Of a DNA stretch of 64,000 nt, positions 1 to 7,025 are shown one piece after another (the stretch's first letter is position 1; each line of letters opens with the position of its first letter). Position numbers and translations under genes: made by a program. The DNA is taken from assembly GCF_009792355.1 (NCBI RefSeq), contig NZ_CP047045.1, positions 1,364,001 to 1,428,000 of the forward strand, given 5' to 3'. The DNA is from Terricaulis silvestris. Its GTDB lineage: Bacteria; Pseudomonadota; Alphaproteobacteria; Caulobacterales; Aquidulcibacteraceae. The notes beneath the pieces are model-generated. The model saw nothing but the letters and a program-made list of their open reading frames with translations, made no database searches and was not told the origin of the DNA.

Positions 1-621
1 GCCTACGAGGACGCTGTGCTCGAACGCATCCGACGCGATCCGCGCTGGTTGCCGCTGCTGAAGCCGCTGCTCGGCGGCGACATCAAGCAGATCATCAACC
101 AGATGCATTGGAAGCCGCCCGGCGCGGCCGCTGCCGAGTTCGCGTTCCACCAGGACGTGAAATCCCGCCGGCCGCGTTCGGCCTATCGCAATCTGCCTGA
201 CAGTTACGTCCAGACCGGCATTGCCATCGACCCGCACCGCGCCGCCAATGGCGCCATGCGCATTTTGCCTGGTTCGCATCGTCTGGGTGAAGTGCAGCTT
301 GGCGACATGGGCCATTCGCTCGGCCAGGCGCTGGCTGACGATGCACTCACCGCCGCAGGCCTCGATCCCTCCAAGGTGATCGACCTCGAACTCGATCCCG
401 GCGACGTCGCGCTCTGGAACGTGTTTACTGTCCACGGCTCGGGCCGCAACACGACGCAAGGCGATCGACGCTTCTACCTGAACGGCTACGTCCGCGCCGC
501 CGATTGCGACCGCGGCGAGTACACGTTCCGCAACAGTGAACCGGTCGTGCTCGGCGATCCGGTCCTCGTTCACTACGAGGACCTCCACCGCCGTCCCGAA
601 CCGCATTTCATCGACGACTAG
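1..621 (+). CDS. Phytanoyl-CoA dioxygenase (PhyH) family oxygenase, C-terminal part
   Basis: The reading frame is open to the left edge of the window, so the N-terminus is missing; about 206 residues remain. Visible are an iron-binding HxD pair (FHQD) and, roughly 100 residues later, the second His with a downstream Arg (VHGSGRNTT). This is the facial triad and 2-oxoglutarate-binding Arg arrangement of PhyH-type Fe(II)/2OG oxygenases. The NGAMRILPGSH stretch is also typical of the family. These enzymes hydroxylate lipophilic acyl-CoAs or small metabolites; the substrate cannot be read from the sequence. A minus-strand gene converges just downstream. Confidence 0.85.
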   Translation, partial: AYEDAVLERIRRDPRWLPLLKPLLGGDIKQIINQMHWKPPGAAAAEFAFHQDVKSRRPRSAYRNLPDSYVQTGIAIDPHRAANGAMRILPGSHRLGEVQLGDMGHSLGQALADDALTAAGLDPSKVIDLELDPGDVALWNVFTVHGSGRNTTQGDRRFYLNGYVRAADCDRGEYTFRNSEPVVLGDPVLVHYEDLHRRPEPHFIDD

Positions 622-626
622 CTGCA

Positions 627-1193
627 TCATTTGCTCGAATAGCGGTGGTGCACTTCGTGCGCCTTCTCTTCCAGCCAATCCATGGCCGCGACGCACACGC
701 CCGAGAAGATGAACGTCACGTGGATGATCACGTACCAGCGCAGCTGCTGCTCGGTGTAGTTGCTGAGATTCATGAAGATCTTCAGCAGGTGGATGCCGCT
801 GATCGCGACGATCGAGGCGATCAGCTTGATCTTCAACCCACTGAAATCGATCGTGCCCATCCATTCCGGCCGGTCGCGATCCTTGTGCGCCATCTCCATC
901 TTCGAGACGAAATTTTCATAGCCCGAAAACAGAATGATCAGCACCAGATTGCCGGCGAGCGAAAGATCGACCAGCGTCAACACTAGAAGAATGATGTCGG
1001 TCTCATCCATGGCCAGCACTTGCGGCGCCTGGATGTAGAGTTCGCGGAAGAACGTCACGATCAGGATGCCGAGCGCCGCGATCAGACCGAGATAGACCGG
1101 CGCCATCAGCCAGCGGCTCGTATAGATCAGCCACTCGATGGTCGCTTCGAGGAAGTTGGTGCGGTGTCTCGGCGTGTCGTCGTCGCGGCTCAT
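627..1193 (-). CDS. YqhA/UPF0114 family inner-membrane protein
   Basis: 188 residues with three or four hydrophobic helices (around residues 30-50, 68-90, 122-140 and 152-170). The motif DLSLAGNLVLIILFSGYENF and the following FVSKME/EWMGTIDFSGLKIKL segment are the family signature. The family is uncharacterised biochemically and presumed to be an inner-membrane transporter or channel. The ATG is preceded by a good ribosome binding site (GAGGGA) at normal spacing. It stands alone, convergent with the upstream oxygenase gene. Confidence 0.85.
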   Translation of the reverse strand: MSRDDDTPRHRTNFLEATIEWLIYTSRWLMAPVYLGLIAALGILIVTFFRELYIQAPQVLAMDETDIILLVLTLVDLSLAGNLVLIILFSGYENFVSKMEMAHKDRDRPEWMGTIDFSGLKIKLIASIVAISGIHLLKIFMNLSNYTEQQLRWYVIIHVTFIFSGVCVAAMDWLEEKAHEVHHRYSSK

Positions 1194-1239
1194 CGTTTCC
1201 CTCGCAAAAAAGTTGGCGGAAAACTAGGGGCGCCAGCGA

Positions 1240-1280
1240 GCCCCGCCAACCCCGCTCGCGTTAGGGGAGGGTTGCGGGGC
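1240..1280. repeat. GC-rich imperfect hairpin before the MAPEG gene
   Basis: Two arms, GCCCCGCCAACCC and GGGTTGCGGGGC, pair with a single bulged base. The sequence resembles the outer stems of the larger compound palindromic elements in this window. It lies between divergent genes and could be a degenerate copy of them. Confidence 0.4.
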
Positions 1281-1320
1281 GCGGGAACCGGGCGGATGAT
1301 CTCGCCAAGGGGAGGAAACT

Positions 1321-1758
1321 ATGTACGAACATGGAATGATCACGCCGGTCGTTGCGCTTATCGCATGGTCGCTGCTGATGCTGCTCTGGCTCTACGCCAC
1401 GCGCATCCCGGCGATGTCGAAGGCTAAGGTGAAACCCGGCGAAGCCACCAAGGCGCAGATGGAAGCGCTGTCCAGCGCCAACGTCGCCAACAACTACAAT
1501 CACCTGATGGAGCAGCCGACGCTGTTCTACGCGCTCTGCTTTGCGCTGCAGCTGCTCGGCCAAGGCGATCACCCGATCAATATCGGGTTGGCGTGGACCT
1601 ATGTCGTCATCCGCATCATCCACTCGCTGGTGCAAGCGACGGTCAACGTCATCCTGATCCGCTTCTCGATCTTCATGCTGGGCACGCTCGTGCTGATCGC
1701 GCTCTGCGTTCACGCCATGATCGCGGTCGGCATGATCCAGTGGGATTTCACGCACTAG
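1321..1758 (+). CDS. MAPEG family membrane protein
   Basis: 145 residues with four predicted membrane helices, the size and topology of the MAPEG superfamily (membrane-associated proteins in eicosanoid and glutathione metabolism). The conserved loop NNYNHLMEQPTLFYA contains the N-x-x-E-x-x-x-F pattern of the family, followed by R-x-x-H-S in the third helix region. Bacterial members are often glutathione-dependent transferases or peroxidases, but the activity here is unknown. The start ATG follows a GGGGAGGAAACT ribosome binding site. Confidence 0.85.
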   Translation: MYEHGMITPVVALIAWSLLMLLWLYATRIPAMSKAKVKPGEATKAQMEALSSANVANNYNHLMEQPTLFYALCFALQLLGQGDHPINIGLAWTYVVIRIIHSLVQATVNVILIRFSIFMLGTLVLIALCVHAMIAVGMIQWDFTH

Positions 1759-1770
1759 CTTCGCAGCGCA

Positions 1771-1915
1771 TCCCTCCCCGCTCAGGGGAGGGTGTCGCGA
1801 AGCTCGCTTCGCGACGGGAGGGGCGGCAGCGCCAACGTCTGCAAGCTTTTGCGCTTCCATCCCTCCCGTCAGTTTGTGCTTCGCACAACCTGACACCCTC
1901 CCTTGGCAGGGAGGG
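1771..1915. repeat. Compound multi-stem palindromic element, copy 1
   Basis: The intergenic space is packed with nested inverted repeats. These are an outer hairpin (1772-1792), GGTGTC paired with GACACC (1791-1796/1892-1897), a hairpin GTCGCGAAG/CTTCGCGAC (1794-1815), a central stem GACGGGAGGG/CCCTCCCGTC (1813-1822/1861-1870), a hairpin TTGTGC/GCACAA (1874-1888), and a closing hairpin CCCTCCC/GGGAGGG (1896-1915). The same architecture occurs at 3020-3138 and 13737-13880 with different stem sequences. It sits at the 3' ends of convergent genes. It resembles the mosaic intergenic palindromes (RIME-like) known from alphaproteobacteria. Confidence 0.75.
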
Positions 1916-1916
1916 A

Positions 1917-3017
1917 TCAGTTTGCGCCTTCGTCCATCTCCGCGATCCACGCGCGGATCAGCGCAACGCCGCGCGCATCGACGCGCTGGCGGCCAAGCTC
2001 CGGCATCATCACGCCCGGATCGGTCGATTCCATGCGATAGAGCAGGATCGACCGCTCCGGGTGTCCCGGCTCAATCGCGAACTCGTAGCCGGCCGAACCG
2101 CGCCCCGCCGCAACCGGCCGCTTCAACACGCCCCACTGCACCGGCTCATGCTGCGACCAGCGCAGATCCAACCCCGACGTATGCGCAGGCCCTTCCGGGT
2201 TATGACAATGCGCGCAGTTCACATCGAGATACGCGCGGGCGCGCTGCTCAACTGTATCGACCGTGTCGTAGGCGCTCGCAACGCGCGGTGCATCGGCCGG
2301 GGCTTGATCGAGCAAACCGCGATCGATCCACTCGGCCAGTTGGTTGCGCCATACGCCTTGTGCCGTCATGCCGTGAAGCGCCGGCAGTGGCTCGGCATAG
2401 GCGTAGTAGGCGCTCCGATTCAAATTCCGCGCACTCGGCCCGATCGGCACGAGATCGCCGGCGCGATCGTGGCAGCCTTTGCACTGGTTGCGGTTCGGCA
2501 CGGCCCAATCGAACGCGACCGCCGCGCCGTTCTCATCCGTGAAGCTCACGGGAATATCCGCGCCAATCGGCGACAGCCGCGCTTCGGTCTGCGCCTCGTT
2601 CCAAACATAAGGCAGGGCGATCCAGCCGTCGGTGCGCCGGATCAGCAGCCGCGTCTCCAAGAAGCGCACGTTTTCGCCCGGCGTCCGCATGTCGGCGGCA
2701 AACGCGAACGTCTTGATCAGCACCGTACCAACCGGAAACTCGAACACACCCTCAGCGTCGTACCGCGCCGTCTGCCCCGGCGGGATGTAGACGTAGCGAA
2801 ACTTCAGCGCTCCGTCAGAATAAAGCGCGGTGTTCAGATCATACGGCGTCACCCGCGCATTCGGCGCGCGCGCGCCCGCATCCCGGAAGAACCGATATTC
2901 CGCCAGTATCTGCGGCGGCCGCTCCGCCAGGATCGCTGCAGTATTCACTGCCTGTGGTGATTGTGCGACGGCGCTCGTGGTCAGCACGAACATCGCGACG
3001 AAGAGCAGCGCGCGCAT
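1917..3017 (-). CDS. SO2930-type diheme c-type cytochrome (TIGR03806-like)
   Basis: 366 residues starting with a signal peptide that ends near AVAQ. Two haem-attachment motifs are present, CKGCH near residue 190 and CAHCH near residue 270, so it is an exported diheme cytochrome c. The length and motif spacing fit the family TIGR03806, which typically occurs as a pair with a parallel beta-helix protein; that partner is the next gene upstream in the transcription direction. The function of the pair is unknown. A GTG lies one codon before the chosen ATG. The G-rich sequence that would serve as ribosome binding site is inside the palindromic element that separates the two genes. Confidence 0.82.
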   Translation of the reverse strand: MRALLFVAMFVLTTSAVAQSPQAVNTAAILAERPPQILAEYRFFRDAGARAPNARVTPYDLNTALYSDGALKFRYVYIPPGQTARYDAEGVFEFPVGTVLIKTFAFAADMRTPGENVRFLETRLLIRRTDGWIALPYVWNEAQTEARLSPIGADIPVSFTDENGAAVAFDWAVPNRNQCKGCHDRAGDLVPIGPSARNLNRSAYYAYAEPLPALHGMTAQGVWRNQLAEWIDRGLLDQAPADAPRVASAYDTVDTVEQRARAYLDVNCAHCHNPEGPAHTSGLDLRWSQHEPVQWGVLKRPVAAGRGSAGYEFAIEPGHPERSILLYRMESTDPGVMMPELGRQRVDARGVALIRAWIAEMDEGAN

Positions 3018-3019
3018 CA

Positions 3020-3138
3020 CCCCCGCCCCTTGTGGGCGGGGGCAGGGGGCGGGGTAACGGCGGTGTTGTTTCCGGAGAAAGCGCCGCCGTCACCCCCATC
3101 CGCCGACTGCGTCGGCGCCTTCCCCACAAGGGGGAAGG
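3020..3138. repeat. Compound multi-stem palindromic element, copy 2
   Basis: It begins with hairpin CCCCCGCCC...GGGCGGGGG (3020-3042). A stem GCGGGGT paired with ACCCC encloses a hairpin CGGCGG/CCGCCG; then follow CCGAC/GTCGG and a closing hairpin CCTTCCCC/GGGGAAGG with loop ACAA (3118-3138). This is the plan of the copies at 1771 and 13737, but it lacks the left arm. It lies between two co-oriented genes, and hairpin A covers the upstream region of the cytochrome start. Confidence 0.7.
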
Positions 3139-3156
3139 CTCGATTAGTCCGGAGAC

Positions 3157-4374
3157 TCAATCGTCGATCTCCACGCGCTCCGGCTCAGCCAGCGCCATGA
3201 GCGGCGGAAACGTCGGATCCGGCGCGGCTTCGGTGTACGGCGATCCCGCCACCGTCAGGCCGAGCGACAAAAAGCTCGCCGTCCCCGTCCGTGTCGAACG
3301 ATTGTCTTGCACCACGATGCGCACCTGCTCATTTCGCGGCGTGCCGCCGACGGAATAGAGCGTCGCGCCATCCCACAGCACGTCCGGCATCGGCACGCCC
3401 GCCTGCGCCAGAGCCGCGATATCGCCAGTCGGCGAGAACCCAGCGTTCCCGAACCGGTTGTCGCGGATCATGATGTTGCGCGGCAGGGGATTGTAGCGCG
3501 CGTCCTGAAACTCGGCCCGATACGACGTGACGATTACGTTGGCGGTGCCGTTCTCGCCAATCTCATTGTCGAACACGTGCACATCGCGGTTGGCCATGAT
3601 CAGCACGCCCGTGCCCGCCGGCACCGACGCCACGATGTTGCCCGCCGGCGCAAAGTTCGCCGTGTTGTTGCCCGATATCGTGTTCTCGAACACCCGCACC
3701 GAGTGTCCGCCCATTTGCGGTAGGTCTGGCAGATCGAACACCAAGACGCCGCCCGTGTTGAAGCGCGCCGTGTTGCCGAACACGTCGGCGTTGTAGCTGT
3801 TCTCGATCTCGATCCCGGCCACGTTGAACTCGGCCAGGTTGTTGCGGACGATGATGTTGCGCGATTGGCCAACATAGATGCCCGCGTCCGACGCGCCCCG
3901 CGCGATCGAGTCCACGATCAGTACGTCCGAACAATTCACCGGATAGAGCCCGTAAGCGCCATTGTTGGAGTCCGGACCATTGGTCCACTCCGCCCGCACG
4001 CGCCGGAAGGTGATACCCTGGCAGTCGCGCGCCTTGATGCCGTCGCCGCGCGCGTTCTCCACCGCGAAGTCCCGCAGCGTCACACCGTTCGATGTCACCA
4101 GCAGACCTTCAGCGCCGCGGCGCTGATTGCTGAAGGAGAGAATGGTCTCGTCGTGGCCTTCACCGCGGATGGTCACGCGGTCCACATCGAGCGAAAGCCC
4201 GGAGGTCAGCTCAATGCGCCCACGCCCCAGCTGCACCGTATCACCCGGTCGCGCTTCGATCAGCGCCGTTTGCAGCTCTTGCTCGGCCTCCGGCCCCGGC
4301 CGCACCCGCCATGTCCGCGCGTCCGCGACGCCGACCATGATCAACACCGCCGCAGCAGCTGCGATCACCCGCAT
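3157..4374 (-). CDS. Exported parallel beta-helix repeat protein (TIGR03805-like)
   Basis: 405 residues. The ATG at 4374 is chosen over an upstream one because GGGAGG lies 7 bases before it and it begins directly with a signal peptide (MRVIAAAAAVLIMVGVADA). The body has many short strands with N-rich turns (NNLAEFNVAGIEIENS, GNTARFNTGGVLVFD, FENTISGNNTANF), the stacked pattern of NosD/pectate-lyase-like right-handed beta-helices. Members of this family regularly pair with the TIGR03806 diheme cytochrome, as here. No catalytic residues can be assigned and no substrate is known. It is probably periplasmic or surface-exposed. Confidence 0.82.
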   Translation of the reverse strand: MRVIAAAAAVLIMVGVADARTWRVRPGPEAEQELQTALIEARPGDTVQLGRGRIELTSGLSLDVDRVTIRGEGHDETILSFSNQRRGAEGLLVTSNGVTLRDFAVENARGDGIKARDCQGITFRRVRAEWTNGPDSNNGAYGLYPVNCSDVLIVDSIARGASDAGIYVGQSRNIIVRNNLAEFNVAGIEIENSYNADVFGNTARFNTGGVLVFDLPDLPQMGGHSVRVFENTISGNNTANFAPAGNIVASVPAGTGVLIMANRDVHVFDNEIGENGTANVIVTSYRAEFQDARYNPLPRNIMIRDNRFGNAGFSPTGDIAALAQAGVPMPDVLWDGATLYSVGGTPRNEQVRIVVQDNRSTRTGTASFLSLGLTVAGSPYTEAAPDPTFPPLMALAEPERVEIDD

Positions 4375-4450
4375 GCAAATCCTCCCGCTTTTGCCGGAGC
4401 TTTGCCGCCTCAATCGTCAGTGTAAAGCCGTGAGCGCCGCTGCCGCGGCG

Positions 4451-4855
4451 TCAGCGCCGGCCGAACCGCGCCACGATGCCGATCAGATCGCGCGCCAAAG
4501 AGGGATGCCGCGCCGCGAGAATGCCGCCGAGCGCCGTCACCGCCAGCGTCACGATCGGCCGCTCGCGCGCGATATCGCCCAAGCCCAGCGGCAGTTCGTC
4601 CATCACTTCGGCCTGCAGCGCCGCCGCCTCGCGCTCGCGCTCCAGTTCGCGCTTGCGGTTGCGCATGGTCACGAACAGCGCGAACAGCGCCACGCCCAAA
4701 GTCGCGATCAGCGCCACGATTGCCGCTGCGCCCGCCGGTCCCGCCGTCGGCAGGATCAGCGCGTAGATCGCGAAGCCCGAGGCGAACACCGCCATGACGG
4801 CCGCCGCACTCGCGGCCGCCGTTGAAATCACCGACGCCATGGCGCGGTCGAACAT
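4451..4855 (-). CDS. Small phage-holin-like (YqjE/DUF1469-type) membrane protein
   Basis: About 134 residues. The ATG at 4855 shares its A with the TAA stop of the upstream gene (TAATG), indicating translational coupling. Two hydrophobic helices (about residues 13-35 and 40-65) are followed by a charged amphipathic stretch (RNRKRELEREREAAALQAEV) and a C-terminal hydrophobic patch. This order, together with a YqjD-like partner, resembles the enterobacterial yqjD-yqjE arrangement of envelope-associated stress proteins. The family assignment rests on topology and neighbourhood. Confidence 0.6.
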   Translation of the reverse strand: MFDRAMASVISTAAASAAAVMAVFASGFAIYALILPTAGPAGAAAIVALIATLGVALFALFVTMRNRKRELEREREAAALQAEVMDELPLGLGDIARERPIVTLAVTALGGILAARHPSLARDLIGIVARFGRR

Positions 4856-5085
4856 TAGCGACGGCTCCCCAAGATCAGCCCGATCAGCACGCCGACGCCC
4901 AACGTCGTCGCCGCGACCGCGACCGGGCGCTCTTTCCACTGGCGCTTCAGATAGCGATGCGCTTCATCCAACCCGTCTTCGACCGCCGAATGCGCCGCCC
5001 GATAGGCTTCCTCCGCGCGCTCCCGGGCTTCTTCCGCCAGCTCAACTGCCGCTTCCGCCGCCGCGCGCGCTCTGTCCTTCGCCAT
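4855..5085 (-). CDS. YqjD/ElaB (DUF883)-like tail-anchored protein
   Basis: 76 residues: an Ala/Glu-rich amphipathic helix (residues 1-50, AAAEAAVELAEEARERAEEA), a conserved RYLKRQWKERP segment, then one C-terminal hydrophobic helix ending in GSRR. This is the layout of DUF883 proteins such as YqjD and ElaB, which sit in the inner membrane by a C-terminal anchor and in E. coli bind stationary-phase ribosomes. A TTG two codons upstream is possible, but the ATG has AAGGAG at 9-base spacing. Its stop codon overlaps the next gene's start. Confidence 0.7.
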   Translation of the reverse strand: MAKDRARAAAEAAVELAEEARERAEEAYRAAHSAVEDGLDEAHRYLKRQWKERPVAVAATTLGVGVLIGLILGSRR

Positions 5086-5177
5086 CTTCAATTGCTCCTT
5101 AACCCCAACCTAAAGGACTCCGGCTACGCTTGCGCGCCGGCAAGCCCCTGGGGCGAAACCACAACCACTGTGAGCGC

Positions 5178-5852
5178 ATGAGCGAGCCGAAAGTTCCCGC
5201 CAGCCGCGGCACACATTGGCCCGCCATCGTTGCGGTTGCGATTAACCTTGCGCCGATCATCGGCGTCGCGTTCTGGGGCTGGAATGCGTTTGCTCTGATC
5301 TTTCTCTACTGGCTCGAGAATCTAGTGATCGGCGCGCGCACGCTGGCCAGCATGGCGGCGAACGCCACAATGGGCGGCGGCCCAGGTCTTGGCATCATGT
5401 TCTACGGCCCAGCGTTCGCGCTGCACTACGGCCTGTTTTGTCTCGTCCACGGCATGTTCGTCATGGCGATGTTCGGCAACGGGGCGTGGGGCGCGGGCTG
5501 GGGCGATCTCGCCAGCGCCGCGTTTGCCTTGTTCGCCAAAGAGCCCAATCTCGCGGCCGGTTTCGCGTCCATTGTGTTCTGGCAGGTGCTTCAGTTCGGG
5601 ACGTTCATCACCAACGGCGCAGTGAACGAGACCGATCAGAAGTCCCTGATGCTCTCGCCGTATCCGCGCATTGTGATCTTGCACCTCTCCATCATCTTTG
5701 GCGGCTTTCTGTTGCAGATGCTCAACGAGCCCTTAGCCGGCCTATTGGTGCTGGCGCTGCTCAAGACGGCGTTCGACGTCGCCGAAGCAATGGGCAAGAT
5801 GCCGGACTTCGTCGCCAAGCTTAAAGAACACGCCGCCGATTACGGCCGCTAG
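5178..5852 (+). CDS. DUF6498 polytopic membrane protein
   Basis: 224 residues with five or six hydrophobic helices. The segment GWNAFALIFLYWLENLVIGA followed by FALHYGLFCLVHGMFV is characteristic of the DUF6498 family of unknown function. The ATG at 5178 is chosen because the protein then begins MSEPK with no upstream hydrophobic residues. Its TAG stop overlaps by four bases the stop of the convergent NUDIX gene. No function is assigned to the family. Confidence 0.75.
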   Translation: MSEPKVPASRGTHWPAIVAVAINLAPIIGVAFWGWNAFALIFLYWLENLVIGARTLASMAANATMGGGPGLGIMFYGPAFALHYGLFCLVHGMFVMAMFGNGAWGAGWGDLASAAFALFAKEPNLAAGFASIVFWQVLQFGTFITNGAVNETDQKSLMLSPYPRIVILHLSIIFGGFLLQMLNEPLAGLLVLALLKTAFDVAEAMGKMPDFVAKLKEHAADYGR

Positions 5853-6280
5853 CGGACCATCGCTCGGGCTGCTTCGATGATCCGCAGGGTCTCGCTCCAG
5901 AGCCCGAGCGTTTCCAGTTCCGCAGCTGCGAAGAAGCGCGCCTCGCGCGCGTCGTCTCCGGCCGTTGGTTCGCCCCCGGTCCAACGTGCGGCGTAGTCGA
6001 TCAGCACGTAATGACCCCAAGGCGGCGCATCCGCGCCGCGCCGACTCAGCACCGCGTCCACCACGTCAATCAGCCCGGCGATCTCCGCGTCGCAGCCAGT
6101 TTCTTCCTTCAGCTCGCGCCGCGCCGCGTCGGCGGCGCGTTCGCCCCATTCGATTCGCCCGCCGGGCAGGGACCAGCTGTCTTCCAGCGGCGGCGTCCCG
6201 CGCCGCACCAGCAGCACATCATCGTCCCGCAGGCAGACGACGCCGACCGCAGCGACCGGGACATTGCGCGCCTCGCTCAT
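5849..6280 (-). CDS. NUDIX hydrolase
   Basis: 143 residues with an intact Nudix box around residues 38-60 (GRIEWGERAADAARRELKEE, then TG), containing the catalytic REL-x-EE core. The family hydrolyses nucleoside diphosphates linked to another moiety, often damaged nucleotides or ADP-ribose; the exact substrate cannot be told. The ATG overlaps the stop of the upstream UPF0016 gene as ATGA, so the two are probably co-transcribed. Confidence 0.9.
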   Translation of the reverse strand: MSEARNVPVAAVGVVCLRDDDVLLVRRGTPPLEDSWSLPGGRIEWGERAADAARRELKEETGCDAEIAGLIDVVDAVLSRRGADAPPWGHYVLIDYAARWTGGEPTAGDDAREARFFAAAELETLGLWSETLRIIEAARAMVR

Positions 6281-6561
6281 GCGCCCGCCGGCTTCAGCGC
6301 GGTCCACAATATGAACGCGCCGATCACGACGAAGCCCGCACCGGCGACGATTTTTAGCACCGGACCTTCAATGAACTCGCGCGCCACCGATCCGACAATC
6401 GTGGCGAGCCCGGCCGACGCCACCAGCGCGGCGGAAGATGCAACGAAAACAAGCCACTTGGGCCGATTGCCCTCTGCGGCGAACAATGCGGTGGCGAGCT
6501 GTGTCTTGTCGCCCAACTCGGCGATGAAGACGGAGAGAAACACGGTGAGAAAGGCTGCCAT
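6277..6561 (-). CDS. Half-size UPF0016/GDT1 family cation transporter
   Basis: 94 residues with three hydrophobic helices and one copy of the signature ELGDKTQ (residues 15-21). Canonical UPF0016 proteins (GDT1, TMEM165, MneA) carry two such motifs in one chain and export Mn2+ or Ca2+. A single-motif protein would have to dimerise, or it needs a partner outside this window. It overlaps the NUDIX gene by ATGA. Confidence 0.8.
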   Translation of the reverse strand: MAAFLTVFLSVFIAELGDKTQLATALFAAEGNRPKWLVFVASSAALVASAGLATIVGSVAREFIEGPVLKIVAGAGFVVIGAFILWTALKPAGA

Positions 6562-6612
6562 GGCGCCGAACTAGGCCCGCAACGTGCGCCGCTCAAGCAC
6601 GCCAACAGTCGC

Positions 6613-6652
6613 GCCAAAAGAAAAGTGCGCGCCGCTCTCGCGACGCGCACTT
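6613..6652 (-). terminator. Hairpin terminator of the H1-like gene
   Basis: On the minus strand a stem AAGTGCGCG/CGCGCACTT is followed by TTTTCTTTT. It lies about 55 bases after the stop of the lysine-rich gene. A second smaller hairpin (GAGCACT/AGTGCTC, 6664-6687) lies between. Confidence 0.7.
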
Positions 6653-6704
6653 CTTGTTTCTTTGGAGCACTCCGCGAGCGAAGTGCTCGAAAGCCGTCCC
6701 CGAA

Positions 6705-6845
6705 TTAACGGGAGGCGCGCTTGGCCTTGCGCTTCTTCGCGGCCTTACGCGGCGCCTTCTTTGCGGCGGCCTTCTTCTTCGGTGCAGCGCGCTTCTTGGC
6801 CTTCTTGGCCACCTTCTTCGCTGCCTTCTTCTTCTTCATAGCCAT
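6705..6845 (-). CDS. Histone H1-like Lys/Ala-rich small basic protein
   Basis: 46 residues, almost entirely Lys, Ala, Arg and Pro (AKKVAKKAKKRAAPKKKAAA), the composition of bacterial histone H1-like and AlgP-type DNA-binding tails. An earlier in-frame ATG exists, but the one at 6845 has AGAAGGAG about 8 bases upstream and begins the basic run directly. A hairpin terminator follows. It is likely a DNA- or RNA-compacting polycation. It resembles the C-terminal tail of the DUF3008 protein at 35331. Confidence 0.65.
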   Translation of the reverse strand: MAMKKKKAAKKVAKKAKKRAAPKKKAAAKKAPRKAAKKRKAKRASR

Positions 6846-7025
6846 GCCCTGGCTCCTTCTCAGTATCAGCAATGAACGCCGATTACGTCTTCGGTTTATG
6901 TTGTGCAAGCACAATCGTCACGCAAAACTTTTCGCGCGACGAAATTGCAACATCGCATTGCTTCGCATCCGAAGCAAGTTTGTGTGTGCAAGCGATGCAG
7001 ATGAGCGCGTGAGTCGCGCTGTCGA

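Noticed and set aside
1593-2960. Long plus-strand open frame opposite the diheme cytochrome gene
   Set aside because: It is antisense to a gene with clear haem motifs. Its Arg/Pro/His-rich composition is that of a GC-rich shadow frame, and it has no ribosome binding site or family resemblance.
5099-5113. Near match to a CtrA box before the DUF883 gene
   Set aside because: TTAACCCCAACCTAA has one mismatch in the second half-site and overlaps the ribosome binding region, a poor place for activation.
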